Below the pieces are notes generated by a model. That model worked only from the letters and a program-made list of their open reading frames with translations. It searched no databases and was not told where the DNA came from. 19,093 bases of DNA. Source: DATILL01 sp035476575 (GTDB taxonomy: Bacteria; Actinomycetota; Actinomycetes; Mycobacteriales; JACQDL01). Below, in pieces: positions 1-6,730 of the stretch (position 1 is its first letter; every line of letters begins with the position of its first letter). The translations under genes and the position numbers were made by a program. The DNA lies in assembly GCA_035476575.1 (NCBI GenBank), contig DATILL010000024.1:1-19093 (forward strand). Reading direction: 5' to 3'.

Positions 1-64
1 ACCGCACGCGACACCACTCGGGGCATCCGACAACCCTGGAGGTCATGCAAAACCCGGCACGGAC

Positions 65-752
65 CTAGCGACCACCTCGCCGACCCGCGAGCATACAGTT
101 GATGACCTTCCACTGAAAGGCGTTCCGCATAAGCCTCCTGATGCAGGCGTCTGTCCGGCCATCGGCCAGCCAGGCCAGGTCAATTGCCGCGGAGCCGAAC
201 ATGCGGACACGTTCTGCGCGTGCCGCGAGCTGTGCTGTTATCGCCAGCAGTGCCGTGTTCACCTGGTGGGCCGCCACGCCGACCGCGTAGTCGCCGACCG
301 ACACTACTGCGTCGCTCAGGCGGGCTGCCTTGCTGGTGTGAATCCGCCGGTCGTTCAGGTAGGCGCCGTCGCCCCGCACTGCAAAGTACCGGGAGTGGAG
401 GAACGGCAAGTCGATCACCCCCAGGACCGGCTGCTGCGCTCAGCAGTCCGAGGGATATCGCACACAGCGGTAGTCCTCGAACGAAGTTCGCCGTTCCGTC
501 TATCGGGTCCAGTGTCCAGAGCAGCGAGTCGTCGGCTGCCACACGGTCGGCGCCTCCTTCCTCCTCGCCGAGGAAGCCGATGCCGGGCGTCTTGTGATCC
601 AGGAAGGTGCGGACCATCTTCTCCACGGCGAAGTCGACGTCGGATGCGGTGTCCCGGTCGTCCTTGTGAGTGATTGTCGCCGGCAGCCGGGTCCGTACCA
701 GGTCGCTTGCGGCTGCCAGCGCCTCGAAGGCGACCGGCAGCAAGGATATCAC
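65..752 (-). pseudogene. Inositol monophosphatase family protein, frame-broken
   Basis: Family role: magnesium-dependent hydrolysis of sugar or inositol phosphates in the cytoplasm. The first frame, from GTG at 752, shows the GEEEGG acidic motif and the metal-binding motif DPIDGTANF. It loses homology after LGLLSAAAGP. The rest continues one frame over (418 to 65) with VIDLPFLHSRY, GDGAYLNDR and GSAAIDLAWLADGRTDA, all typical of the family. Removing one base from the C5 run at 418-422 joins them into about 228 residues. The usual second metal motif WDxAAG is not intact: the nearest match reads W-K-V, and the C-terminus is about 30 residues short. The GTG at 752 is preferred because it lies 7 nt after the stop of the upstream fragment and leads straight into the first helix (VISLLPVAFEALAAA). 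Family assignment is firm. Whether the break is biological or a base-call error is open, but the poor C-terminus favours decay. Confidence 0.75.
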
Positions 753-759
753 GCGGCGG

Positions 760-1134
760 TCACGCTGGCTTACCCCGTTCCCACAGCGAGTCGTAGGCAT
801 GCCGGAAAACGTGGAACAGCCCGGGGCTGTTGGGTTTCCTCTCGATCACGAACGTCGGAGCGTCCACCCCGCGCGCTTCCTGCAGGTACGGCTGCATGAT
901 GCACAGCCCGCCGTCGATGAAGACCGTGTTGAACCGTAGCGTCTCGTCGTAGGTCGCCAGCTCAACACGGCCGCGCGCTTCGGTAGGCAAGCGGTCGCGT
1001 AGCCGCCTCATGAGCTGGATGTTCAGCTCGGTCAGCGACGCCAGGTCGTTCAGGGCGTACCCCTCCTCACGTTCTCTCGCCTTGATCGCCGAGCCTTGGG
1101 GGTCGAGGAAGAGGCATCGAATCCGTGTACTGGC
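760..1134 (-). pseudogene. C-terminal fragment of an actinomycete DUF5919-like regulator protein
   Basis: The open frame reads RIRCLFLDPQGSAIKARERE, then LTELNIQLMRRLRDRLP, YDETLRFNTVFIDGG and QPYLQEARGVDAPTFVIER, ending in SLWERGKPA. From memory this resembles the conserved C-terminal (DUF5919-like) domain found behind an HTH domain in actinomycete regulators; that name is recalled, not searched. A TGA at 1135-1137 closes the frame upstream. There is no ATG or GTG before the domain (the first ATG is at 1011, inside it), so the N-terminal half is missing. The stop is 7 nt before the GTG of the phosphatase gene, and the XRE gene lies just upstream on the same strand, so the three probably formed one transcription unit. 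About 124 residues remain. Function unknown; most likely a remnant. Confidence 0.55.
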
Positions 1135-1181
1135 TCACCAAGCCATTGCCGACCTACCGCGTTCCTGACCAGGTCTGATGC

Positions 1182-2690
1182 TCAAGGGCGTGGAGAATGC
1201 ACGGCTCCCCTGGTGGCTGACAGGTCATTGCCGACGCGGGCGCATAACGATCTGCTCGCTGCAGGTAGCAAGTGCGCTTGGTGTTGCCACGCCAGGGCGA
1301 GGCAGGCTGAGCTGGTGGAGCCCAACGGCTCGTGGTGGACGAACCGCCGGACCGACTCCTCGGAAAAGGGGATGCCACCCAGGGTGTGGGCACCGTCCAG
1401 TGAGGTGACCAGGCGGCCCTCGGAGTTCGTGGTCACCAGATCGCGGAAGGAGCGGTCGAAGACCACGTCGTCGATGACGACGGCCGTGACGATACCGGCG
1501 TTCAGACCAAGCGCGTCCAGCACGACGCCGAGCGCATAGGCGCGGAGCTGATCCCGTTCGCGTGCCCGTTGCATCTCCCGGTAGAACGGCCAGCAGTCGT
1601 AGTCGAGCAGGTCCCCGCGGCTGCCGTCGTGTTCGGGGTTGTTAAGGAGCTCCTCACTATACTCGCGCGCTATGTTGCGCCACAGGTCCAGGTCGGCCGA
1701 GACGCTGTCAGGGCCGATGGACGCCGGCTGGAACTCCCCGGCAGGCACCACGCAATAGTGATTGCCTTTGAGGACCTGGGTCGGATCGCGCCAGAGCAAG
1801 AAGAAGGTGCCCGAGCCGTCGGTGGTATCGCGACGGATGGTGAGGGTGCCGATCCCGGGGTTCACCGCTCGTGCGGCGAGATCGAAGGGATCTGATATCC
1901 GGGCGCGGAATGGCAGCCCGGCCCACGACAGCGCGCCGTCGCGGGCCGCCGAGGCGAGCTCGTGGCTCAGCGGCTCGGCGACGTCGACCTTCTCGAAGAA
2001 GGTGGACAGCCCAAACCGGAGGGTTCCGGCGGCCTCACCCCAAGCCAGGTCAAGCAGCCGGTAGCTCGGCCGGTTCTCGAACAGGCTCGGCGGCTGGAGG
2101 TATCGGATCGCGCTGGTGTAACGGGTGAATGCATGCCCGGGCACGCGCAGAGGCAGCACCGGTCTCGCTTCGGCCTCTCGCCCGGTGATGCGTGGCTCGG
2201 GAGGCTGCGGATCCCAGGTCAGGGTGATGTTCTCCAATGGGACCGGCGCGGCGGGCAGCCAGTGCGGCGCGGCGATCGCGCGCGTGCCGGCGACCTGCCA
2301 GCCCGGGTCGTAGAGCTCGGCCGCGCGTACCGCGAGCTCGGGACCATGCTGGGCGAGGTAGTCCCGGGTGTCTCGCCACGAGGACTGGCTGGCGGCCACG
2401 GTCGCATCGGCAGATGGCGGCCCGCTAGTTGTGAACGTGCCGAGACCATTCGAGCCCGGGGCGGCTGTTGAGACCGGTTGCCGCTGGGCGCGGAACACGG
2501 CCACGAGCTCACCGGCGGCGTCGAGTGCGTCGTCGCAGGCGGTGGCCAGGGCGAGCGAGCCGGGTTTCTCCCCGCGCTCGATCTGTCCGAGGTAGGCGTG
2601 GTCGTACCGGACCCGCGATGCCAGGCTGCGCAGCGACATCGACCGTGCCTGTCTGCGATGCCGAAGCGCCTGCCCGAAAGTCTCCCGCAT
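1182..2690 (-). CDS. XRE-family HTH regulator with large Nudix-like C-terminal region
   Basis: The N-terminus (about residues 5-60) is a classic Cro/CI HTH: FGQALRHRRQARSMSLRSLA, then YDHAYLGQIERGEKPGS. The long remainder of about 440 residues resembles a family of large actinomycete regulators. It contains the segment LWRNIAREYSEELLN, whose REYxEE pattern matches the core of a Nudix box, but the final glycine is absent and the preceding G-x5-E part is not clear, so hydrolase activity is doubtful. The C-terminus ends with the typical ACLALAWQHQ stretch. Two ATG codons are adjacent (2693 and 2690). The second is preferred because GGAG at 2697-2700 sits 6 nt from it but only 3 nt from the first. 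No signal peptide or membrane segment is seen. It is first in the leftward unit with the DUF5919-like fragment and the phosphatase, and its natural target may be its own promoter (2691-2927). Confidence 0.8.
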   Translation of the reverse strand: MRETFGQALRHRRQARSMSLRSLASRVRYDHAYLGQIERGEKPGSLALATACDDALDAAGELVAVFRAQRQPVSTAAPGSNGLGTFTTSGPPSADATVAASQSSWRDTRDYLAQHGPELAVRAAELYDPGWQVAGTRAIAAPHWLPAAPVPLENITLTWDPQPPEPRITGREAEARPVLPLRVPGHAFTRYTSAIRYLQPPSLFENRPSYRLLDLAWGEAAGTLRFGLSTFFEKVDVAEPLSHELASAARDGALSWAGLPFRARISDPFDLAARAVNPGIGTLTIRRDTTDGSGTFFLLWRDPTQVLKGNHYCVVPAGEFQPASIGPDSVSADLDLWRNIAREYSEELLNNPEHDGSRGDLLDYDCWPFYREMQRARERDQLRAYALGVVLDALGLNAGIVTAVVIDDVVFDRSFRDLVTTNSEGRLVTSLDGAHTLGGIPFSEESVRRFVHHEPLGSTSSACLALAWQHQAHLLPAASRSLCARVGNDLSATRGAVHSPRP

Positions 2691-2825
2691 CATTCACTCC
2701 GTCCAGCCGCGCGAAGCCGGAGGCCTTTGTGGGCCCACGGCCGGTGCATTCCGCGACATCACCCTAACCCCCAGGCTCATGTCCAACAGCCCATGCCATA
2801 CCCGGAAGGGAATACCCGCGATGGG

Positions 2826-2840
2826 TCACAAACTATGTGA
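2826..2840. promoter_or_regulatory. Candidate operator palindrome between divergent genes
   Basis: The sequence TCACA-AACTA-TGTGA is a perfect 5-bp inverted repeat with a 5-bp spacer. It lies in the 237-nt divergent gap between the XRE regulator (leftward) and the three-gene operon that starts at 2928. It is AT-richer than its surroundings. A second short palindrome, GGGAATACCC, lies about 10 nt to its left. Both neighbouring units encode HTH proteins, so an autoregulatory operator is plausible, but nothing shows which protein would bind. A 5-bp arm can occur by chance. Confidence 0.25.
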
Positions 2841-2927
2841 GCTGGGTGCCAAGCCGCATGCCTCCCTTCCCGCCGAGCCACCCGCGGACCGGCGGGACCT
2901 CAGTGTGCCTGGCGGGGACGGTGGGCA

Positions 2928-3362
2928 GTGAGGACGTTGCCGCCGCGGGTCGAGGTCCTTCCCGGCTCGGCGGCCAGGAAGCAGGACACGACCGCCCTCT
3001 GCGAGGTGTGTCGGGCGCCGTCCGGGCACTGCTTCTGTGACGTGCCGGCGGATCGGCTGCGGTACCTGGCGGCGCAGGTCTCGCTGGTCCACCACCCGAC
3101 GCCGGACGCGCGGTGCCACGGCTGCGGCTACTCCGTCGCGTTGTGTGGGTACCTCGCGCTGATCCGGCAGGCCCGCACCGGCACCGCGCCAGCGGAGCCC
3201 GCCGTACCGGACGACCTGCAGGAATGGGTCGTGACATGCGCCGAGCACTACGGCCTGCCCGCTGGCGAGATCGCGTTCCTCCTCCGGCAGAACGGCCTGC
3301 CCGACGCCGACGTGCGCACCGTCGGGGCGGTGCTCGCCGCATACGGCCTCGACTCGCCTTGA
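2928..3362 (+). CDS. Hypothetical Cys-rich protein (metal-ribbon-like N-terminal half)
   Basis: I do not recognise this 144-residue protein. Its N-terminal half carries a regular set of cysteines: C25-x2-C28, C35-x-C37, C63-x2-C66 (in CHGCGYS) and C73, a pattern usual for zinc or other metal binding. The C-terminal half (about 90-144) has no cysteine apart from one in VVTCAEHYG and looks helical (EWVVTCAEHYGLPAGEIAFL, then DADVRTVGAVLAAYG), which could be a small helix-turn-helix-like module. The start is GTG at 2928, preceded by a GGGGACGGTGGG purine stretch. It is the first gene of a unit with the two small HTH proteins (49-nt gap to the next start), so a role as regulator partner is an inference from context only. 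Confidence 0.6.
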   Translation: MRTLPPRVEVLPGSAARKQDTTALCEVCRAPSGHCFCDVPADRLRYLAAQVSLVHHPTPDARCHGCGYSVALCGYLALIRQARTGTAPAEPAVPDDLQEWVVTCAEHYGLPAGEIAFLLRQNGLPDADVRTVGAVLAAYGLDSP

Positions 3363-3411
3363 ACCCCACCGTTTCCGACCGGGCTACCGGAACTGAATGG
3401 AGCGACGACCC

Positions 3412-3747
3412 GTGAACACCGCCGAGCCGCCCAGCCCGAGCTGGCAGCTTCCCGAACGACCCGACCCCGATCTGTGGGACGAGCCCGCCATGCGCGCAGC
3501 CCTCGCCGGCCATGACATCGCTGCCGTGTACCGCACCCTCCAGCAGTGCGGCTACAGCCAGCAGCGCATCGGCATCCTCACCGGACAGTCGCAGCCGCAG
3601 GTCTCCCAGATCACCCACCACGGCCGCCGCATCCAGTCCTACGTCCTCCTCGCCCACATCAGCCAGGGCCTGGCCATCCCACCCTGCTACATGGGGCTCG
3701 GCTGGTGCACCCGCCAGAACACCGGGAAAGGCGGAAGTTTCACATGA
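3412..3747 (+). CDS. Stand-alone HTH protein A of a tandem pair
   Basis: The protein begins MNTAEPPSPSW and carries LWDEPAMRAALAGHDIAAVY, then GYSQQRIGILTGQSQPQVSQI. This is the N-terminal HTH module found in large actinomycete regulators that normally continue into TPR domains (usually 400 or more residues). Here the protein ends after about 111 residues, shortly after the end of the HTH domain (CYMGLGWC). The GTG at 3412 is preferred over the upstream ATG at 3397 because GGAG at 3399-3402 sits 9 nt before it. Its TGA stop overlaps the ATG of the next gene (ATGA at 3744-3747), so translation of the two is likely coupled. It probably binds DNA and may pair with its paralogue, but this is inferred. 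Confidence 0.75.
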   Translation: MNTAEPPSPSWQLPERPDPDLWDEPAMRAALAGHDIAAVYRTLQQCGYSQQRIGILTGQSQPQVSQITHHGRRIQSYVLLAHISQGLAIPPCYMGLGWCTRQNTGKGGSFT

Positions 3748-4055
3748 CCATCCAGAAGCGGCCCGACCCGGAATGCTGGGAAGACCCCGCCATGCGCGCC
3801 GTACTCGCCGACCGCGACATCACCCGCATCTACCGCATGCTCCAGACCTACGGGTACAGCCAGCAACACATCGCCGCATTGACCGGACAGTCGCAGCCCG
3901 AAGTCTCCGCGATCATCCACGGCCGAAAAGTCATGGCCTACGATGTCCTCGCCCGTATCGCCGAAGGCCTCGGGTTCCCCCGCGGATACGCCGGCCTCGC
4001 CTACCACCCACATCCCCCAGCCACCCGCACCTCCACCGAGCGGGCGTCGTCCTGA
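3744..4055 (+). CDS. Stand-alone HTH protein B of a tandem pair
   Basis: This 103-residue protein (MTIQKRPDPECWEDPAMRAV...) is a close paralogue of the gene before it. Both share the order W-x-[ED]-P-AMRA-x-LA, a YR-x-L-Q segment, GYSQQ, LTGQSQPxVS and a terminal GYAGLAY/CYMGLGW stretch. The HTH reads GYSQQHIAALTGQSQPEVSA, followed by IHGRKVMAYDVLARIAEGLG. The TPR domain that normally follows this HTH in actinomycete regulators is absent, and the tail is a short Pro/Thr-rich stretch. The ATG overlaps the upstream stop by 4 nt. The pair looks like a recent tandem duplication, and a strong hairpin follows 20 nt after the stop. Target unknown. Confidence 0.75.
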   Translation: MTIQKRPDPECWEDPAMRAVLADRDITRIYRMLQTYGYSQQHIAALTGQSQPEVSAIIHGRKVMAYDVLARIAEGLGFPRGYAGLAYHPHPPATRTSTERASS

Positions 4056-4074
4056 ATCGTCCGCCCGTAGCAGC

Positions 4075-4125
4075 CCGAAATCACTGATCTCGCGGTCACG
4101 AAACCGCGAGATCAGTGATTTTCGG
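4075..4125. terminator. Strong hairpin terminator between convergent genes
   Basis: The left arm CCGAAATCACTGATCTCGCGGT (two pieces: 4075-4080 and 4081-4096) pairs with 4103-4125 across a 6-nt loop (CACGAA). The match is complete apart from one extra A in the right arm. On the plus strand the stem is followed by TTT after GG; on the minus strand the arm ends in TTTCGG. It closes the plus-strand HTH operon and, from the other side, pth. The right arm contains the last codons and the TGA stop of pth (4112-4114). Confidence 0.8.
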
Positions 4126-4717
4126 TTTGGGAAGCCGGTGAGCCAGCGTGGTAGACGTTCTGGGTAGCTTCGAGGCCGGTGCGTAGCAGGGCCTCGACGG
4201 CGTCGGCGGCCCGGTCGACCAGCACCGGCAGATCCTTGCGCTCGGCCGTGGAGAAGTCCTTCAACACGTAGTCGGCCGGGTCCTGCCGGCCGGGCGGGCG
4301 GCCGATGCCGAACCGCACCCGGTAGTAGTCGCGGGTGCCGAGCGCCCGGGTGACCGACCGCAGCCCGTTGTGCCCGTTGTCTCCGCCGCCGTACTTCAGC
4401 CGGAGCGTCCCGTACGGCAGGTCGAGCTCGTCGTACACCACGGTGAGCCGGTCGGGGGTGATCTTGTAGAAGTCGCAGACCGCCTTGACCGGCCCGCCGG
4501 ACTCGTTCATGTACGAGCGCGGCTTGGCCAGCACGACCCGCAGCCCGGCCAGCCTGCCTTCCAGCACGTCCGTGCGGGACCGGTGCGACCTGAACCTGCC
4601 GTCCGCCCGCTCGGCCAGCAGGTCGAGCACCATGAAGCCGGCGTTGTGCCGGTTGCCCGCGTACGCGGTGCCGGGGTTACCCAGCCCGATCACCAGGGAC
4701 AGCTCGTCCATCGGCAT
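4112..4717 (-). CDS. pth: Peptidyl-tRNA hydrolase
   Basis: The enzyme cleaves the ester bond of peptidyl-tRNAs released from stalled ribosomes and so recycles tRNA in the cytoplasm. Family hallmarks are all present: VIGLGNPG near the N-terminus with N14, RHNAGF with catalytic H24, KPRSYMNESG with N71, YDELDLPYG with D96, and GGGDNGHNGLRS with N117. These match the known E. coli residues N10, H20, N68, D93 and N114. Length is 201 residues, usual for the family. Either ATG (4717 or 4711) could be the start; neither has a strong Shine-Dalgarno sequence. It lies 30 nt behind rplY, a standard actinobacterial pairing, and is probably co-transcribed with it. Its last codons (SQTENH) are part of the terminator hairpin. 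Confidence 0.97.
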   Translation of the reverse strand: MPMDELSLVIGLGNPGTAYAGNRHNAGFMVLDLLAERADGRFRSHRSRTDVLEGRLAGLRVVLAKPRSYMNESGGPVKAVCDFYKITPDRLTVVYDELDLPYGTLRLKYGGGDNGHNGLRSVTRALGTRDYYRVRFGIGRPPGRQDPADYVLKDFSTAERKDLPVLVDRAADAVEALLRTGLEATQNVYHAGSPASQTENH

Positions 4718-4747
4718 CCGCCCGCATCCAGGTCAGGCCCGCCCGGA

Positions 4748-5380
4748 TCATGCCTCGGCGGTGGCCGGCTGCGGTTCGGCGGCCTCTGCGACGCCGGTCC
4801 CGGTAGCCTCGGCCAGCTCAGCCTCAAGCTGCGCGGCGGTCGGCGCGGCCAGGATCGAGACCACCAGGTGCTCGGCGTCGGTGATCAGGATCGAGCCGGT
4901 CGGCAGCGTGATGTCGCCGGCCTTGAGATGGGAGCCGATTGCCATACCGGCGATGCTGACCTCGACGTTGTCCGGCAGATGGGTGGCCTCGGCCTCGATC
5001 TCCAGCACGGTCAGCTCCTGGTTGACCAGGCCGTCGACTACGGCGTCGCCGGTGAGGATCACCGGGACGGACACGGTGACCTTCTCGCCACGCTTGACGA
5101 TGATCAGGTCGACGTGCTCGATGTCGCCGCGGATCGGATCCCGCTGCACCTGCTTGGGCAGGGCCAGGTCCCGGCTGCCGTTCAGCTCGATCGACAGCAG
5201 CGTGTTGCCACCGCCGCGCCGGAGCGCCGCGCCGAACTCCCGGGCCGGCAGGGCGATGTGCACCGGGTCCTGGCCGTGGCCGTACATGACCGCCGGGATC
5301 TTGCCGGCCCGGCGGGTACGGCGCGCGGCCCCCTTGCCGAACTCGGTGCGCGGTTCGGCGGCGATACGGACCTCGGACAC
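4748..5380 (-). CDS. rplY: 50S ribosomal protein L25 / general stress protein Ctc
   Basis: Binds 5S rRNA in the large ribosomal subunit; the long form is the CTC type. The N-terminal L25 domain (about 1-95) starts SEVRIAAEPRTEFGKGAARR and contains RAGKIPAVMYGHG and VQRDPIRGDIEHVDL. The C-terminal TL5/CTC beta-domain (about 96-190) includes VTVSVPVILTGDA, ATHLPDNVEVSI and GDITLPTGSILI. The tail is an acidic Ala/Glu-rich stretch typical of actinobacteria. The GTG start at 5380 has GAGGAGAG a few nt upstream. Length of 210 residues is normal. It precedes pth on the same strand. Confidence 0.96.
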   Translation of the reverse strand: MSEVRIAAEPRTEFGKGAARRTRRAGKIPAVMYGHGQDPVHIALPAREFGAALRRGGGNTLLSIELNGSRDLALPKQVQRDPIRGDIEHVDLIIVKRGEKVTVSVPVILTGDAVVDGLVNQELTVLEIEAEATHLPDNVEVSIAGMAIGSHLKAGDITLPTGSILITDAEHLVVSILAAPTAAQLEAELAEATGTGVAEAAEPQPATAEA

Positions 5381-5530
5381 GGCGAAACTCTCCTCGAACG
5401 GCGGGGTGCGGAGCGGCTAGGGATGCCACGACCGGGGCGAGTGCGACCACCGGACCGCCGTCGATCACGGAGTCGCAGGCACTCCCTCGCCGGGCAACCT
5501 AGCCAGCTTACCCGCTCGGCCTACGGTGGT

Positions 5531-5553
5531 AGAAATCGGCACCAGGCACCGAT
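5531..5553 (-). terminator. Weak candidate terminator after the serpin gene
   Basis: Reading leftward, ATCGG (5553-5549) pairs with CCGAT (5539-5535) around a 9-nt loop, followed by TTTCT. It lies 15 nt past the serpin stop. The stem is only 5 bp, so it may be chance. It would separate the glmU-prs-serpin unit from rplY-pth. Confidence 0.3.
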
Positions 5554-5568
5554 GGGGCGCCGCGGGAC

Positions 5569-6726
5569 CTATGGCTCGGTGACCCGGGCCAGGAAGTAGA
5601 TCGCGCCGGTCGGGACGTGCCGGACCAGCACCAGGAACGGCCGGTCCACGTGAAACGGCAGCGGCGCCGGGCGCTGGACCGCGGCGGCCAGCCGCATGGT
5701 CACCGCCGTGGCCGCCGCACCCTCCAGGCCGTGCTCGTCGACGGTGAGCACGGCCTGGTGCACCACTCGGTCCAGCTTCAGCGGCCCGGCCGTCCGCGGC
5801 CCGGCCGTCCGGGACCCGGCCCGCAGCAGTCCGGCGTCGGGCGGCTCCCCGCCGAGCAGCCCGGAGAAGTCGGCGTCGTCGGTGAACGCCCGGACCAGCC
5901 CGAGCGCCGGCAGCAGCGTCTGCAGGGCAGCCCGGGCGGTCACCCGGAACCTGGGCACCGCCAGATCGACGTAGGCCGTCCGGCCGGCGCCCAGATCGGC
6001 CAGCAGCTCCGGGGTGAGCACCCGCTCGGCCGTGGTCAGGTCGCCGTCCGGGAGCAGGAGGTCGACGACCACACCACCAGCGACACCATCGGTGGCAGCG
6101 CCCGTGGTGGCCAGGGTGACCGCCCGCCAACCGCCGGCCGCGGCGTACGGCAGGGACCGGGTCGCGTGCATGGTGGGCACGAGCCGCATACCGGCCGGTG
6201 CGTGGAACGGCACCGGCCGGGTGGCCGACGCGGCGAACACCTCGGCCCAGGCGACCTTCAGCCACAGCGCGTTCACCAGCACGGCACGGGTGCCGGCGTC
6301 GACGTCCCCAGCGCCGAGCAGCTCGCGGACCAGGCCGTGCGTGACCTTCTCCACCTGGGCGTTGATCGCCAGGCGGACGCCGTCGGGGTCACGGCGGAAG
6401 TCGCCGGTGTGCACGGCGCCGCCGGGCCAGGACAGCAGGCCGGCCAGGTACTCCGGCCGGGGCGCCAGCTCGGGCGGCAGCCACAGCGCGTTGGCGACCG
6501 CGAGCTCAGGCAGCGCCGGCCCGGTGGGGAAGGTCGCCGCCCGCAGCACGCTGGCCAGCTCGGTCAGCTCACCGAGCAGCTCCTCAAACTCCGCCCGGGT
6601 CGGACCGGCGGCACCCATCCCGGCCAGGCCGAGCGCCGCGGCGACGGAGTACGGCGACCAGACCAGGTTGCCGGCGCCGGCCAGCGAGACGAGCAGCCGG
6701 TGCAACGCGAGCGCGACACCGCGCAT
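5569..6726 (-). CDS. Serpin family protein, no signal peptide
   Basis: Serpins trap serine or cysteine proteases by inserting a cleaved reactive loop. Hallmarks: NLVWSPYSVAAALGLAGMGA (helix B region), VANALWLP, RAVLVNALWLKVAW (the conserved strand with N-x-x-W-x-x-x-W spacing), FHVDRPFLVLVRH and GAIYFLARVTEP at the C-terminus. The hinge reads VDEHGLEGAAATAVTM. By standard numbering P17 is E, P15 G and P12-P8 GAAAT, which fits an inhibitory hinge, but P14 is Leu instead of Thr/Ser. Counting on places P1 at an Ala (RLA-AAV), suggesting elastase-like targets; this is inferred. The 385-residue protein starts almost directly at the fold and has no signal peptide, so it is probably cytoplasmic. Its ATG is 4 nt after the prs stop, implying one operon. 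A short duplicated segment (RTAGPRTAGP) sits before strand 5. Confidence 0.9.
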   Translation of the reverse strand: MRGVALALHRLLVSLAGAGNLVWSPYSVAAALGLAGMGAAGPTRAEFEELLGELTELASVLRAATFPTGPALPELAVANALWLPPELAPRPEYLAGLLSWPGGAVHTGDFRRDPDGVRLAINAQVEKVTHGLVRELLGAGDVDAGTRAVLVNALWLKVAWAEVFAASATRPVPFHAPAGMRLVPTMHATRSLPYAAAGGWRAVTLATTGAATDGVAGGVVVDLLLPDGDLTTAERVLTPELLADLGAGRTAYVDLAVPRFRVTARAALQTLLPALGLVRAFTDDADFSGLLGGEPPDAGLLRAGSRTAGPRTAGPLKLDRVVHQAVLTVDEHGLEGAAATAVTMRLAAAVQRPAPLPFHVDRPFLVLVRHVPTGAIYFLARVTEP

Positions 6727-6730
6727 GGCG

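Noticed and set aside
4370..5599. Plus-strand open frame of 409 codons across pth and rplY
   Set aside because: Runs antisense to two certain genes and has the composition of a high-GC shadow frame.
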